Of a stretch of 64,000 nt of DNA, positions 1 through 8,114 are shown piece after piece. Origin of the DNA: Acidobacteriota bacterium (GTDB lineage Bacteria > Acidobacteriota > Vicinamibacteria > Vicinamibacterales > UBA823); assembly GCA_002730525.1 (NCBI GenBank), contig PCAK01000005.1, positions 65,280-129,279 of the forward strand, read 5' to 3'. The position numbers and the translations under genes were made by a program. Positions within the stretch are counted from its first letter, which is position 1. The number at the start of each line of letters is the position of its first letter. The notes below the pieces were generated by a model. The model saw only the letters and a program-made list of their open reading frames with translations, ran no database searches and was not told where the DNA came from.

Positions 1-30
1 TGGGGCTTGGGGCGCAAGGCGCCCCATCTA
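1..30. repeat. Dispersed palindromic repeat, copy 1
   Basis: These 30 bases recur exactly at 28355-28384. The core GGGGCGCAAGGCGCCCC folds into a 6-bp stem (GGGGCG/CGCCCC). In both places the repeat sits at the 3' end of a minus-strand gene; here its last three bases are the TAG stop of the gamma-glutamyltransferase gene. It may act as a terminator or mRNA 3'-end hairpin. The copy touches the window edge, so its left end is unknown. Confidence 0.75.
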
Positions 31-1722
31 GGGACGGTCGGTACCGATGGCGCCGCCGTCCGCGGCGCGTCCGTCCATCGCCCCATCGAGCAGACCGGCC
101 TCCGCATCGAAGAGGATCGCCTCGGCAGCACCCTGACCGCCGACTTCACGCAACGTGTGGCCACGGGCCTCGAGCAGCGCCGTCGTGTCGGGTGACAACC
201 CATGGCGCTCGTAGTTGATCCGGTCGGGCAGCCACTGATGGTGGAACCGGGGCGCGTCGATTGCTTCCTGGATGTTCATCCCGAAGTCGACGACGTTGAG
301 GATCGTGTGCAGCACGGTGTTGATGATCGTCCGGCCGCCCGGGCTGCCCGTGACCATGAACAGCTCGCCGTCCCTGGCGACGATTGTCGGCGTCATGCTC
401 GAGAGCATCCGCTTGCCCGGCTCCGCCAGATTGGGCTCGGTCCCGATCAGCCCGTCGGCGTTCGTCGTGTCGGGCCCCGCGTTGAAGTCGCCCATCTCGT
501 TGTTCAGAAGGAACCCGGCGCCCGGCACGACGATGCCCGAGCCGTAGCCGAACTCCAGCGTGTAGGTCAACGACACTGCATTCCGGTTCCGGTCGACGAC
601 CGAGAAGTGCGTCGTCTCCGGACTCTCCGCCGGCCAGGTGAAGCTCGTTGGGCTCGACACCGACGCGCTCGCCATGTCGATCGACGCGCGCTGCTCGGAC
701 GCATACGCCTTCGATGTCAGCCGGTCGACCGGGATATCCGGGTTGAAGTCGGGGTCGCCGAGGTGCAGCGCGCGGTCGGCGTAGCCGCGCCGCATCGCTT
801 CAGCAATGAGATGCACCGTCCGCGCCGAGCGGAAGCCGAACGACGCCAGATCGTAATCCTCGAGAACATTGAGCATCTGAACCAGGACGATCCCACCCGA
901 ACTCGGCGGCGGCATCGAGATGATCTCGTAGCCGCGGTAGGTGCCGCGAATCGGCTCCCGTTTCTTGGCCTCGTAGTTGGCCAGATCGGCCTCGGTGATC
1001 AGGCCGCCGTTCTTTCGCATCTCGTCGGCGAGCAGCCGCGCCGTCTCGCCCTCGTAGAATCCGGCCGGCCCCTGGTCGGCGATCCGCTCGAGCGTACGCG
1101 CCAGGTCGAGTTGCCTCAACGTCTCACCGGCCTCGTAGGGAACGCCGTCCTTCGAGAACTGCGCGACCGAGGCTGGATATTGGCTCATCCGCTGGACCGC
1201 CCGCTCGAGTGATGCGGCGAGCGCATGGGTCACCGGAAAGCCGTCACGCGCCAGGGCGATCGCCGGCTCGACGAGGCGTCGCCAGGGCAGCGTCCCGTGC
1301 TCCTCCCAGGCCAGATGCAGACCGGCGACGGTACCGGGAACACCGACCGAGAGGTGGCTCATATGGTGGCGCTGGAACGAGTATTCGTCGTCCTCGAACC
1401 ACATCGTCGCCGATGCGCCGGCCGGTGCCGTCTCGCGAAAGTCGTAGGCGATCGCGTCGCCTGACGCCGCACGGTGAACGAGGAAGCCGCCGCCACCGAT
1501 GTTGCCCGCGGTCGGATGTGCGACGGCCAGCGCGAAGGCCGTGGCGACCGCGGCATCGATCGCCGTCCCGCCCTCTTCCAACGCGTCGATGCCCACCTGT
1601 GACGCGATGGCGTTCTGTGACACGACCATGCCGTTGCGGGCCCGGATCGGCTGATTCCCAGCCTGCACGAGCGCCACAGCCGCGACGGCCACCAGCCCGA
1701 TGACGATGCTCCAACGTTTCAT
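28..1722 (-). CDS. ggt: Gamma-glutamyltransferase
   Basis: Exported N-terminal-nucleophile enzyme that cleaves or transfers gamma-glutamyl groups from glutathione and related amides, normally in the periplasm, after self-cleaving into two subunits. An N-terminal hydrophobic signal (about residues 4-22) is followed by the large-subunit motif GGGGFLVH. The autocleavage site TTHFSV places the catalytic Thr near residue 370. PPPSSGG and GSPGGRTI, typical of the substrate pocket, are present. A GTG at 1737 is also in frame, but the Shine-Dalgarno-like AGGGGA lies between it and the ATG at 1722, so 1722 is preferred. It lies 36 bp downstream of the penicillin-acylase gene in the same direction, a likely operon for salvage of amides and peptides. 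Length (564 aa) is normal for the family. Confidence 0.95.
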   Translation of the reverse strand: MKRWSIVIGLVAVAAVALVQAGNQPIRARNGMVVSQNAIASQVGIDALEEGGTAIDAAVATAFALAVAHPTAGNIGGGGFLVHRAASGDAIAYDFRETAPAGASATMWFEDDEYSFQRHHMSHLSVGVPGTVAGLHLAWEEHGTLPWRRLVEPAIALARDGFPVTHALAASLERAVQRMSQYPASVAQFSKDGVPYEAGETLRQLDLARTLERIADQGPAGFYEGETARLLADEMRKNGGLITEADLANYEAKKREPIRGTYRGYEIISMPPPSSGGIVLVQMLNVLEDYDLASFGFRSARTVHLIAEAMRRGYADRALHLGDPDFNPDIPVDRLTSKAYASEQRASIDMASASVSSPTSFTWPAESPETTHFSVVDRNRNAVSLTYTLEFGYGSGIVVPGAGFLLNNEMGDFNAGPDTTNADGLIGTEPNLAEPGKRMLSSMTPTIVARDGELFMVTGSPGGRTIINTVLHTILNVVDFGMNIQEAIDAPRFHHQWLPDRINYERHGLSPDTTALLEARGHTLREVGGQGAAEAILFDAEAGLLDGAMDGRAADGGAIGTDRP

Positions 1723-1758
1723 CTGGATTCCCCTCACCTGACGCCGCCAGATGAGCCG

Positions 1759-4200
1759 TCACCGGCTCCCGGCGGGAAAGAATTCCTCGGTCCGCTCGGC
1801 CACGGACTCGATCTTCGCTCGCGAATAGAATACTGGAAAATACTTCCCGTCCGCCCACAGCGTGAACAGATCGCTGTAGTGCGAACTGTCGGGGTTCCCG
1901 GACTGCCCCGGTGCGTTCGTCCCGACCGAGTGGTCCCAATTCTCCGTGTCGGCGATGATCCGAAACGAGGCGCCGGAAGTCTGGTTGTCACCGTTGCCGG
2001 TGTTGTTCAGGGTCCGGCCGTATCCGCCGCGCGGGACGGGCCCCACGTCGAGGCGAAGGCGCGTCGCCTCGTCCACGGCCGGGCTCAGCGGATGCCGGAT
2101 GAGCGCATGCTTGAAGTTGGTTTGGCCGTACCGCCAATCGGCCTGATCGGGCCCCAGCTGCGCTTCCAGGTCCGAGAGCGCCTGCTCCAGGCTATCCGCG
2201 ACGAGCCGGTCCCGCCCGGCGATCGGGTCGGCGCCGAACCGGCCATCTGGCGCCGCCAGCCCGTTGATCGCCTTCTTCATGTTCACGCCGCCAACCAACG
2301 TCCGGATCGACGCTGGCACGAATATCTCGCGGAGGTTGCGCACCAGGCGGCGCTCCCAGGCGACGTAGAGCGCCGCCTCGACCGAGTCTCGGCCGAGCAC
2401 CGCATCCCATGCCAGAAGTCGGCGCCGCGCATCTTCCGCCGCCGGGCTGGCGATCGCCACACCGTCGAGAAAGGCCACCAGATTCCGGGCGGGCACCGAG
2501 AGCTCGTCGTGCTGCAGCCGCATCATGTCCACGATCGTGTGGCGGCGGCCTGATCTGAGCACCTCGTTCAGGCGCACCGCGCGCATCTCGTCTCCCCAGG
2601 TGTAGTGCAGCGCGTTAACGTAGGGATACCCGTCGGGAACCATGTAGTTGTTGGCGCTGCCGAAGTAGTCTTCGGGCGGATTGACGACGTGCGGCAGCGC
2701 CTCGATCGGCAAGTAGCCGTCCCATTCGTATCGGCCGTCGCCCGGCACCGGCACGAGGCCGCTCCACCCAGGACGAATCGGTGAGACGCCGACGGCCTGG
2801 TAGCCGATGGTCTTGCCGCGATCGGCCCAGATCATGTTCTCTGCCGGGATCCGGCTGTAACTGCACGCCTCACGAAACTCTTCCCACGTGCGCGCCTGGT
2901 CCATGCGCAGGCTCGCCAAGTACGGTGCCGCCCCGACGTCGAGCCACGCCGCGCGCAGGGCGTAAGCCTTGTCGTGCTCGAGGTCTTCGAACTGCACCGG
3001 GCCATGGCGTGTGTACTTCAGCTGGACCCTGACGGGCGGCTCGCCCTTCACCGAGATCTGCTCCTCGACCACTCGCATCCGCTCCCACTGGTCGAGATAG
3101 CGGTACTCGAGCGGGTCGTCCGGATTGGTGTCGTAGACGTAGAGATCCTCGCTGTCCTGACCGAAGACCGTCAGGCCCCACGCGCCGTGCTCGTTGTGTC
3201 CAATGGAGATGCCCGGCAGGACCGGCTCACCGCCGCCGATGACGTTCCAGCCGGGACCGACCAGATGGACCCAGTAGCGGAGCGACGGCGCCTGCTGCAC
3301 CCGGTGCGGATCGTTCGCCATGAAGGGAAAGCCACTCAAGGTACGGCCGCCGCCGATGACCCAGTTGTTGCTGCCGATGGCTTCCTGTGCCTCGGCGAGG
3401 TCGGCCTCGATCGGCATCGCCGCGCTCAACCGCTTGAACGTCGCGCGGTCCGCCCGAAGCGCCAGCACGATGTCGTCCGGTTCGAACCGCATCGGCCGCT
3501 TGAACGCCCGGTAGATGTCGAGGATCTCGTCGGTCAGTAGTGCCCCGTCGATAGCGGGATCAAGCACGAGATCGGGTTCGCCCGGCCGGAACCAGGACAG
3601 CTCCCGGATCGGCCCAGGGCCGACGCGCGCCACCGCGCGCCCGTAGGCCAGCTCGCTCGTCACGTTGGCCAGGAGGCCCTGGTGACGCGAAATCACGACC
3701 TCGGGCGTCCACCGGCCAGGGGCAATGCCCAGCAGGCGGAACTCGACCGGCAGCAACTCCGGGTTCTGGTCGGTCATCTCGATGTAAGCGTTGATGCCTC
3801 TCACGAAGGCATTGATGATCGCCGCGCCGCGCGGATGGTAGTGATTCAGTTCCTGCGTGAGATCGCCGCGGAACCGGTGCAACCGCGAACCGATGTCGTC
3901 CTCGAGCGCCCGGCGGCCAAGGATCTCCGCCGACGTACCGGTCGCCTTCCGCCGCCACATCTCGAACTGGAACAGCCGATCGCGGGCCGCATTGAAGCCT
4001 TGCGCGAAGAACAGGTCGGCCTCGGTCTCGGCGTAGATGTGCGCAATGCCCCACCGATCCGTGATGATCTCCACGGGCGCGTCGAGGCCGGCCAGCTGCA
4101 GCCTCTCCGGCTGGTCTTGCGCTCTTGCTTCGGACGGTAGCCCGAACTGCGTCGCGGATCCGAGGATCAGGCTGAGGGATAGAACGCGGAGAGTTCTCAT
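1759..4200 (-). CDS. Penicillin acylase family hydrolase
   Basis: Ntn-hydrolase of the penicillin/acyl-homoserine-lactone acylase family, cleaving amide bonds of acylated substrates in the periplasm. Residues 1-28 form a signal peptide ending SEARA. The precursor (813 aa) carries the autocatalytic junction GSNNW with the nucleophile Ser at about 277, which becomes the first residue of the beta subunit. The ANDPH motif that follows is typical. Start ATG 4200 has GGAG upstream and a TATAAT 27 nt before the expected transcript start region. The true substrate (beta-lactam, AHL or another N-acyl amide) cannot be read from sequence. Pairing with ggt suggests scavenging or quorum-signal turnover. 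Confidence 0.92.
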   Translation of the reverse strand: MRTLRVLSLSLILGSATQFGLPSEARAQDQPERLQLAGLDAPVEIITDRWGIAHIYAETEADLFFAQGFNAARDRLFQFEMWRRKATGTSAEILGRRALEDDIGSRLHRFRGDLTQELNHYHPRGAAIINAFVRGINAYIEMTDQNPELLPVEFRLLGIAPGRWTPEVVISRHQGLLANVTSELAYGRAVARVGPGPIRELSWFRPGEPDLVLDPAIDGALLTDEILDIYRAFKRPMRFEPDDIVLALRADRATFKRLSAAMPIEADLAEAQEAIGSNNWVIGGGRTLSGFPFMANDPHRVQQAPSLRYWVHLVGPGWNVIGGGEPVLPGISIGHNEHGAWGLTVFGQDSEDLYVYDTNPDDPLEYRYLDQWERMRVVEEQISVKGEPPVRVQLKYTRHGPVQFEDLEHDKAYALRAAWLDVGAAPYLASLRMDQARTWEEFREACSYSRIPAENMIWADRGKTIGYQAVGVSPIRPGWSGLVPVPGDGRYEWDGYLPIEALPHVVNPPEDYFGSANNYMVPDGYPYVNALHYTWGDEMRAVRLNEVLRSGRRHTIVDMMRLQHDELSVPARNLVAFLDGVAIASPAAEDARRRLLAWDAVLGRDSVEAALYVAWERRLVRNLREIFVPASIRTLVGGVNMKKAINGLAAPDGRFGADPIAGRDRLVADSLEQALSDLEAQLGPDQADWRYGQTNFKHALIRHPLSPAVDEATRLRLDVGPVPRGGYGRTLNNTGNGDNQTSGASFRIIADTENWDHSVGTNAPGQSGNPDSSHYSDLFTLWADGKYFPVFYSRAKIESVAERTEEFFPAGSR

Positions 4201-4233
4201 GCATTACTCCAGGACATAGAAGACCGGCACCGC

Positions 4234-4239
4234 ATTATA
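4234..4239 (-). promoter_or_regulatory. -10 element for the acylase-ggt operon
   Basis: Minus-strand TATAAT puts transcription start near 4227. This gives a leader of about 26 nt that includes the GGAG ribosome site before ATG 4200. No clear -35 is visible. Confidence 0.55.
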
Positions 4240-4290
4240 CGAGTCTCGCGTGGGGGTCGGCGAGGAGTTCTGGCGAGGCTTCCGTTTCGA

Positions 4291-4296
4291 TATAAT
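4291..4296 (+). promoter_or_regulatory. -10 element, nearly leaderless, for the AhpD-like selenoprotein
   Basis: Perfect TATAAT ends 8 nt before ATG 4304, so the predicted start of transcription (about 4303) nearly coincides with the start codon. There is no Shine-Dalgarno sequence in front of this ATG. Confidence 0.6.
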
Positions 4297-4303
4297 CCCC
4301 GGC

Positions 4304-4867
4304 ATGGCATGGATCAAGACGATCGATTACGAGCAATCTGACGGCGCGCTGCGCGCGGAATACGACAAGGCGACCAGGCGTGCCGGCAAGGTCTACAACA
4401 TCGTTGGCATCATGGGCCTTCGCCCGTTGCAGATGAAGGCGAGCATAGATTTCTACGGCGCGGTCATGCACGGCCGGGCCGCACTCAGCCGTGCGCAGCG
4501 CGAAATGCTGGCCGTGGTCGTCTCACAGGTCAACCACTGCCACTATTGAATCGAGGCCCACGTGAACGACCTCCGGGCCGAGGTCGACGACGACGGATGG
4601 GTGGACCGGTTCAAGGCGGACTGGCGAACGGCCGGGCTGTCAGCGACGGACACGGCGCTCATGACCTACGCCGAGCGCCTGACGCGGGCGCCGTGGGAGA
4701 TCCGGCGCGGCGACCTGGACGACCTCCGCGCGGCGGGTCTCGCGGATGAGCAGATGAGCGACGCCGCGCAGGTGATCGCCTACTTCAACTACATCAATCG
4801 GATCGCCGACGGGCTCGGCGTCGACCTCGAAGACTCGATGCCGCCTGACCCCCGCGACGCCGGCTGA
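4304..4867 (+). CDS. AhpD-like peroxidase-related selenoprotein with in-frame TGA (Sec)
   Basis: One frame runs from ATG 4304 to 4867, interrupted only by TGA at 4547-4549. Upstream it encodes an AhpD/carboxymuconolactone-decarboxylase-type domain ending NHCHY. Downstream the same frame continues IEAHVNDL and completes a normal-sized domain. Related proteins carry a redox CxxC at this spot, so the TGA replaces the second Cys: C79-H-Y-Sec82. A hairpin fitting a bacterial SECIS follows (4567-4586). Translated with Sec, the product is 187 aa. The likely role is a cytosolic thiol/selenol peroxidase. The start is supported by the TATAAT just upstream and by MAWIKTIDY, the usual family N-terminus. 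A nonsense-mutated pseudogene is the alternative, but an intact frame on both sides and the SECIS fit argue against it. Annotation as two ORFs (up to 4549 and from 4562) would be an artefact. Confidence 0.85.
4567..4586 (+). promoter_or_regulatory. Candidate bacterial SECIS hairpin
   Basis: CGACCTC (4567-4573) and GAGGTCG (4580-4586) form a perfect 7-bp stem around the loop CGGGCC. The loop begins 25 nt after the TGA and has G at its second position. Both features fit known bSECIS rules (a short apical loop roughly 16-37 nt from UGA, with a G among its first two bases). An alternative stem GGCCC/GGGCC (4555-4559 with 4575-4579) could compete. Confidence 0.7.
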
Positions 4868-4868
4868 C

Positions 4869-5831
4869 TCAATCGGCGGGATCGTCCGGCGGGTCGCCGG
4901 CCGGCGGCACTCCGCTGGTCACGACCACCGGCGTCGCGCGCTCGTTGACCTCGAGCCGGAAGACGTCCGGACGGGCGTAGTGCCCCACGACGTCGAAATC
5001 GTACTTCCCGCGCGCCAGGTCACCCAGGTCCAGGTCGGCCGTGAGCAAGCACGACCCCTCGTACTGCGGACCGGCCAGCAGCCGACCGAAGGGATCGATG
5101 ATGCAACTGCCTCCCCGCGAGACCACCGTCTCCGGGTCATCACCCTGCACGGTGTCGTAGTCGTCCGGAAAGTCCTTTCGCTTCGCGTACTGATTGGCGG
5201 ACAGCACGAAGCAGCGGCCCTCCATCGCAATGTGGCGCATCGACGCGACCCAGGTGTCGCGCTCGTCGGCGGTCGGCGCGCAGTAGATCTGAATCCCCTT
5301 CGAGTACATGTGCAGCCGCATCGCCGGCATGTAGTTCTCCCAGCAGATGACGGCGCCCAGACGGCCCAGCGGCGTGTCGAACACCGGCATCGTCGAACCG
5401 TCGCCGAATCCCCACACCAGCCGCTCGGCCGCCGTGGGCATCAGCTTCCGATGCTTCCCCATAAGCGCACCGTCCGGTGCCAGAAAAAGGACGGTGCAGT
5501 ACAGCGTCCCGACACCACGCTCGATGACGCCGATCACCAGGTGGATCCGGTGGCGCTTGGCGATCGCGCTGAGTCGGTCGACCGCGGGTCCAGGGACGTC
5601 GACGGCGCTGTTCCAGTAGCGCAGGTAGTCGTCACGACCGGCGGGTGTCCGCATGCCGAACCGGGCGCCGAAATCGAGGCCCTTTGGATAGCCGGACACG
5701 AAGGCCTCCGGGAACAGCACGAGGTCGGCACCCTCGTCAGCGGCCCGCACCGTCCAGTCGGCCACGAGCTCGAGGGTGCGATCGCGGTCGAAGACGATCG
5801 GGGCGGTCTGGGCGATGGCGACACGGGACAT
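4869..5831 (-). CDS. Nitrilase-family carbon-nitrogen hydrolase
   Basis: Cytosolic C-N hydrolase of 320 aa, no signal peptide. The catalytic triad is visible: Glu42 in LFPEAF, Lys129 in GKHRKLMP and Cys163 in ICWENYMP. The CWENYMP form and length match true nitrilases (nitrile to acid plus ammonia) and their close relatives rather than the amidases or NAD synthetase domains. The start ATG 5831 has GAGGTG upstream, and a TACAAT at 5876-5881 suggests a 38-nt leader. It converges with the selenoprotein gene; the two stop codons are one base apart. Substrate is not predictable from sequence. Confidence 0.9.
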   Translation of the reverse strand: MSRVAIAQTAPIVFDRDRTLELVADWTVRAADEGADLVLFPEAFVSGYPKGLDFGARFGMRTPAGRDDYLRYWNSAVDVPGPAVDRLSAIAKRHRIHLVIGVIERGVGTLYCTVLFLAPDGALMGKHRKLMPTAAERLVWGFGDGSTMPVFDTPLGRLGAVICWENYMPAMRLHMYSKGIQIYCAPTADERDTWVASMRHIAMEGRCFVLSANQYAKRKDFPDDYDTVQGDDPETVVSRGGSCIIDPFGRLLAGPQYEGSCLLTADLDLGDLARGKYDFDVVGHYARPDVFRLEVNERATPVVVTSGVPPAGDPPDDPAD

Positions 5832-5875
5832 GGCAACACCTCGTCAGTAACAGCGCGAACGGAGCGAATAGGCGC

Positions 5876-5881
5876 ATTGTA
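5876..5881 (-). promoter_or_regulatory. -10 element for nitrilase
   Basis: Minus-strand TACAAT predicts a start near 5869 and a short leader with GAGGTG before ATG 5831. It faces a divergent TAGACT (5910-5915) for the S9 peptidase. Confidence 0.4.
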
Positions 5882-5909
5882 CGTTGCAGGCCGGCCGGAT
5901 CGCGCATGG

Positions 5910-5956
5910 TAGACTCGCCCGAGCCCGTGTACACGGCGAAACATTTTCATCGGAGG
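5910..5956 (+). promoter_or_regulatory. -10 and strong ribosome site for S9 peptidase
   Basis: TAGACT (5910-5915) predicts a start near 5922. GGAGG at 5952-5956 abuts an ATG at 5957 but lies 6 nt before ATG 5963, so it decides the start in favour of 5963. Confidence 0.5.
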
Positions 5957-5962
5957 ATGCCC

Positions 5963-8098
5963 ATGCGCCGGATTTCGATCGCGGTGTTGGCCGGCGCGTG
6001 GACGCTGGCCGCCTGGCCGCACGTCGCAGACGCCCAGCAGCGCGGACTGCAGCCGGAGGACTACTACCAGGAAGTCGCCGTCAGCCAGACCGCGATCTCG
6101 CCCGCCGGCGACCTGGTGGCCTTCACGGCCATGACGATCGTCGAGGACGACAACGCGAGGCATCGTGAGATTTGGGTGCAGCGGCTGCGCGGCGGCGCGC
6201 CCGACGGTGAGCCGTTCCGGTTCACCGATCCGACCGAGGAGTCATCGAGTCCCCAGTGGTCGCCCGACGGCCGGATCCTGAGCTTTCAGTCGCGGCGCGG
6301 GGACGACCCGAACGCGACCTGGTTCGCCCGGGTGACGTCACCCGGCGGCGAGGCCTTCCATGTCGACGGTGTCGAGGGCGCGCCGGTCTGGTCCCCAGAC
6401 GGCGAATGGATCGCCTACACGAAGGCGCCCGACCCAGACCCAGACAATGAAGCGAGCGATGGTGACGGGGACGGTTCGGACGCGCGGCGCGGTTGGACTG
6501 CCCCCGACGCGATCTCGCGCACGCTCGACGTCGAACGTTTCGACGGGCGAGTCGTCACGTCGATGCGCTACAAGCGAGACGGCCAACTACAGCTCCAGCC
6601 GCATCCCTCGACCGAGCAGAAGGCGCAGCTGTTCGTCGTCGCGGCTGCGGGCGGCGAACCGACCCGGCTGACGACCCTCGAGTTCAACGTCGACGGCGTC
6701 GTCTGGTCGCCCGATGCCGCGCGGCTGTACTTCACCGGCGACGCGTCCGAGGACGACGAATACAACCGCGATCTCACGACCGACATCCACCTGATCGACC
6801 GCGAGGGCGGCGAGCCCAGGCGTCTGACGTCGAATCCCGGTGCGGAACGCTCTCTGGCGCTCTCGGCCGACGGAAACTTCCTGGCCTATCTGGCGACGCC
6901 CGAGCGCGGCGCCGAGACCGATCTGAAGATCGTTCGATTGAACGCGCAGGGCCGGTTCAGCGGCGCGGCGCGGACGCTCACGAACGAGTGGCACCTGGCA
7001 CCGGGCGCGCCGACCTGGACGCCAGAGGGGATGGTCCGGTTCTCAGCCGGCATCGGCGGCTCGACCCATCTCTTCGAGGTGACGACCCAGGGCGGCCTGG
7101 TCCGCCAGGTAACGAGCGGTGCGCGCCGCGTGCAGGGGATCTCGACGTCCGCGGACGGGCAGATCATGGCCTACACCGTCACCGATGCCGACTCGCCGAC
7201 CGAGGCATTCGTGGCGCGCGGTGACGGCATGGGCGAGCAGCAGCTCACTTCGTTCAACAATGCCTGGCTCACCGACGTCCAACTCATGCCGGCCGAACGG
7301 CTCTCGTGGTTCGTCGCCGACGGGAGCGAGATCGAAGGCTGGGTCATCAAGCCGGTGGGCTATCAACCGGGCACGCAGTATCCGATGGTCCTGAAGATCC
7401 ACGGCGGACCGCACGGCGCGTACGGCAACACGTTCTTCCGAACGTTCCACGTGCTGTCGAATGCCGGGTTCTTCGTCCTCTATCCGAATCCGCGCGGTTC
7501 GACCGGCTACGGCCACGCGTTCACCTACGCAACGCGCGGTGCCTGGGGCGAAATGGACTCCGAGGACTACCTCGGCGGGGTCGACGCCGCACTGGCGACG
7601 TATCCCGACATCGATCCCGATCGGGTCGGCGTGTCGGGCGGCAGCTACGGCGGGTTCATGTCGAACTGGCTGACGGCGACAACCGATCGCTTCGCGGCCT
7701 CGGTCACCAGCCGGTCGATCACGAACTGGGAGAGCTGGTACGGCGCCTCCGACGCGCAAGGGCTGACCGAGTACGAGTTCCTCGGCGCGCCGTGGGAAGA
7801 GCGGGAACTCTATCGCCGGCTCTCGCCTATTTCCTACGTCGAGAACGTGACGGCGCCCACGCTCATCATCCACTCGGAGAACGACTACCGGACGCCGATC
7901 GCCGACGGCGAACAGTGGTTCATGGCGCTGAAGAAGCAGCAGGTGCCGGTTGAGCTGGTGCGCTATCCGCGCTCGTCGCACGGCCTGTCGCGATCCGGCG
8001 AACCGTGGCTACTGGTCGATCGGATGGAGCGGCTCAGCAGCTGGTTCGAGCATTGGTTGATCGAAGTGCCCGCGGCCACGCGAACAAATCAGCCTTAG
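5963..8098 (+). CDS. S9 family prolyl-oligopeptidase-type peptidase (secreted)
   Basis: Secreted serine peptidase of the acylaminoacyl/dipeptidyl peptidase class, 711 aa. A signal peptide (about 1-24, ending ADA) is followed by a TolB/PD40-type beta-propeller with repeated W-SPDG motifs, then a C-terminal alpha/beta hydrolase. The nucleophile is Ser561 in GGSYGG; the acid is probably in HSENDYRTP and the His in SSHGLS. The frame stays open well upstream of 5963, but the signal peptide and ribosome site fix the start. An acidic linker rich in DPD/DGDGD interrupts the propeller near residues 155-170. It probably trims peptides in the periplasm. Confidence 0.93.
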   Translation: MRRISIAVLAGAWTLAAWPHVADAQQRGLQPEDYYQEVAVSQTAISPAGDLVAFTAMTIVEDDNARHREIWVQRLRGGAPDGEPFRFTDPTEESSSPQWSPDGRILSFQSRRGDDPNATWFARVTSPGGEAFHVDGVEGAPVWSPDGEWIAYTKAPDPDPDNEASDGDGDGSDARRGWTAPDAISRTLDVERFDGRVVTSMRYKRDGQLQLQPHPSTEQKAQLFVVAAAGGEPTRLTTLEFNVDGVVWSPDAARLYFTGDASEDDEYNRDLTTDIHLIDREGGEPRRLTSNPGAERSLALSADGNFLAYLATPERGAETDLKIVRLNAQGRFSGAARTLTNEWHLAPGAPTWTPEGMVRFSAGIGGSTHLFEVTTQGGLVRQVTSGARRVQGISTSADGQIMAYTVTDADSPTEAFVARGDGMGEQQLTSFNNAWLTDVQLMPAERLSWFVADGSEIEGWVIKPVGYQPGTQYPMVLKIHGGPHGAYGNTFFRTFHVLSNAGFFVLYPNPRGSTGYGHAFTYATRGAWGEMDSEDYLGGVDAALATYPDIDPDRVGVSGGSYGGFMSNWLTATTDRFAASVTSRSITNWESWYGASDAQGLTEYEFLGAPWEERELYRRLSPISYVENVTAPTLIIHSENDYRTPIADGEQWFMALKKQQVPVELVRYPRSSHGLSRSGEPWLLVDRMERLSSWFEHWLIEVPAATRTNQP

Positions 8099-8099
8099 G

Positions 8100-8114
8100 C
8101 AGGGCTCCGCCCTG
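8100..8114. terminator. Hairpin between convergent genes
   Basis: CAGGGC-TCC-GCCCTG forms a 6-bp stem with a 3-nt loop and fills the 16-bp gap between two convergent stop codons. There is no U-tract, so it is at best a bidirectional or mRNA-end hairpin. Confidence 0.5.

Noticed and set aside
202-1212. Plus-strand 336-residue ORF opposite ggt
   Set aside because: High-G+C shadow frame rich in Arg, Val, His and Asp; the ggt motifs on the other strand are decisive.
3961-4020. Possible RNA gene or tRNA in the gene-dense half
   Set aside because: No cloverleaf or GTTCGAATC-type arm with matching stems was found here or anywhere else in the window; no rRNA or CRISPR repeats either.
4562-4867. Separate gene starting at GTG 4562
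   Set aside because: It is the in-frame continuation of the AhpD-like protein past TGA 4547; on its own it lacks the domain's first half.
6430-6480. Acidic DPD/DGD repeats in the S9 peptidase as a calcium-binding domain
   Set aside because: Only a short linker of about 15 residues; too short and irregular for a calcium-binding repeat.
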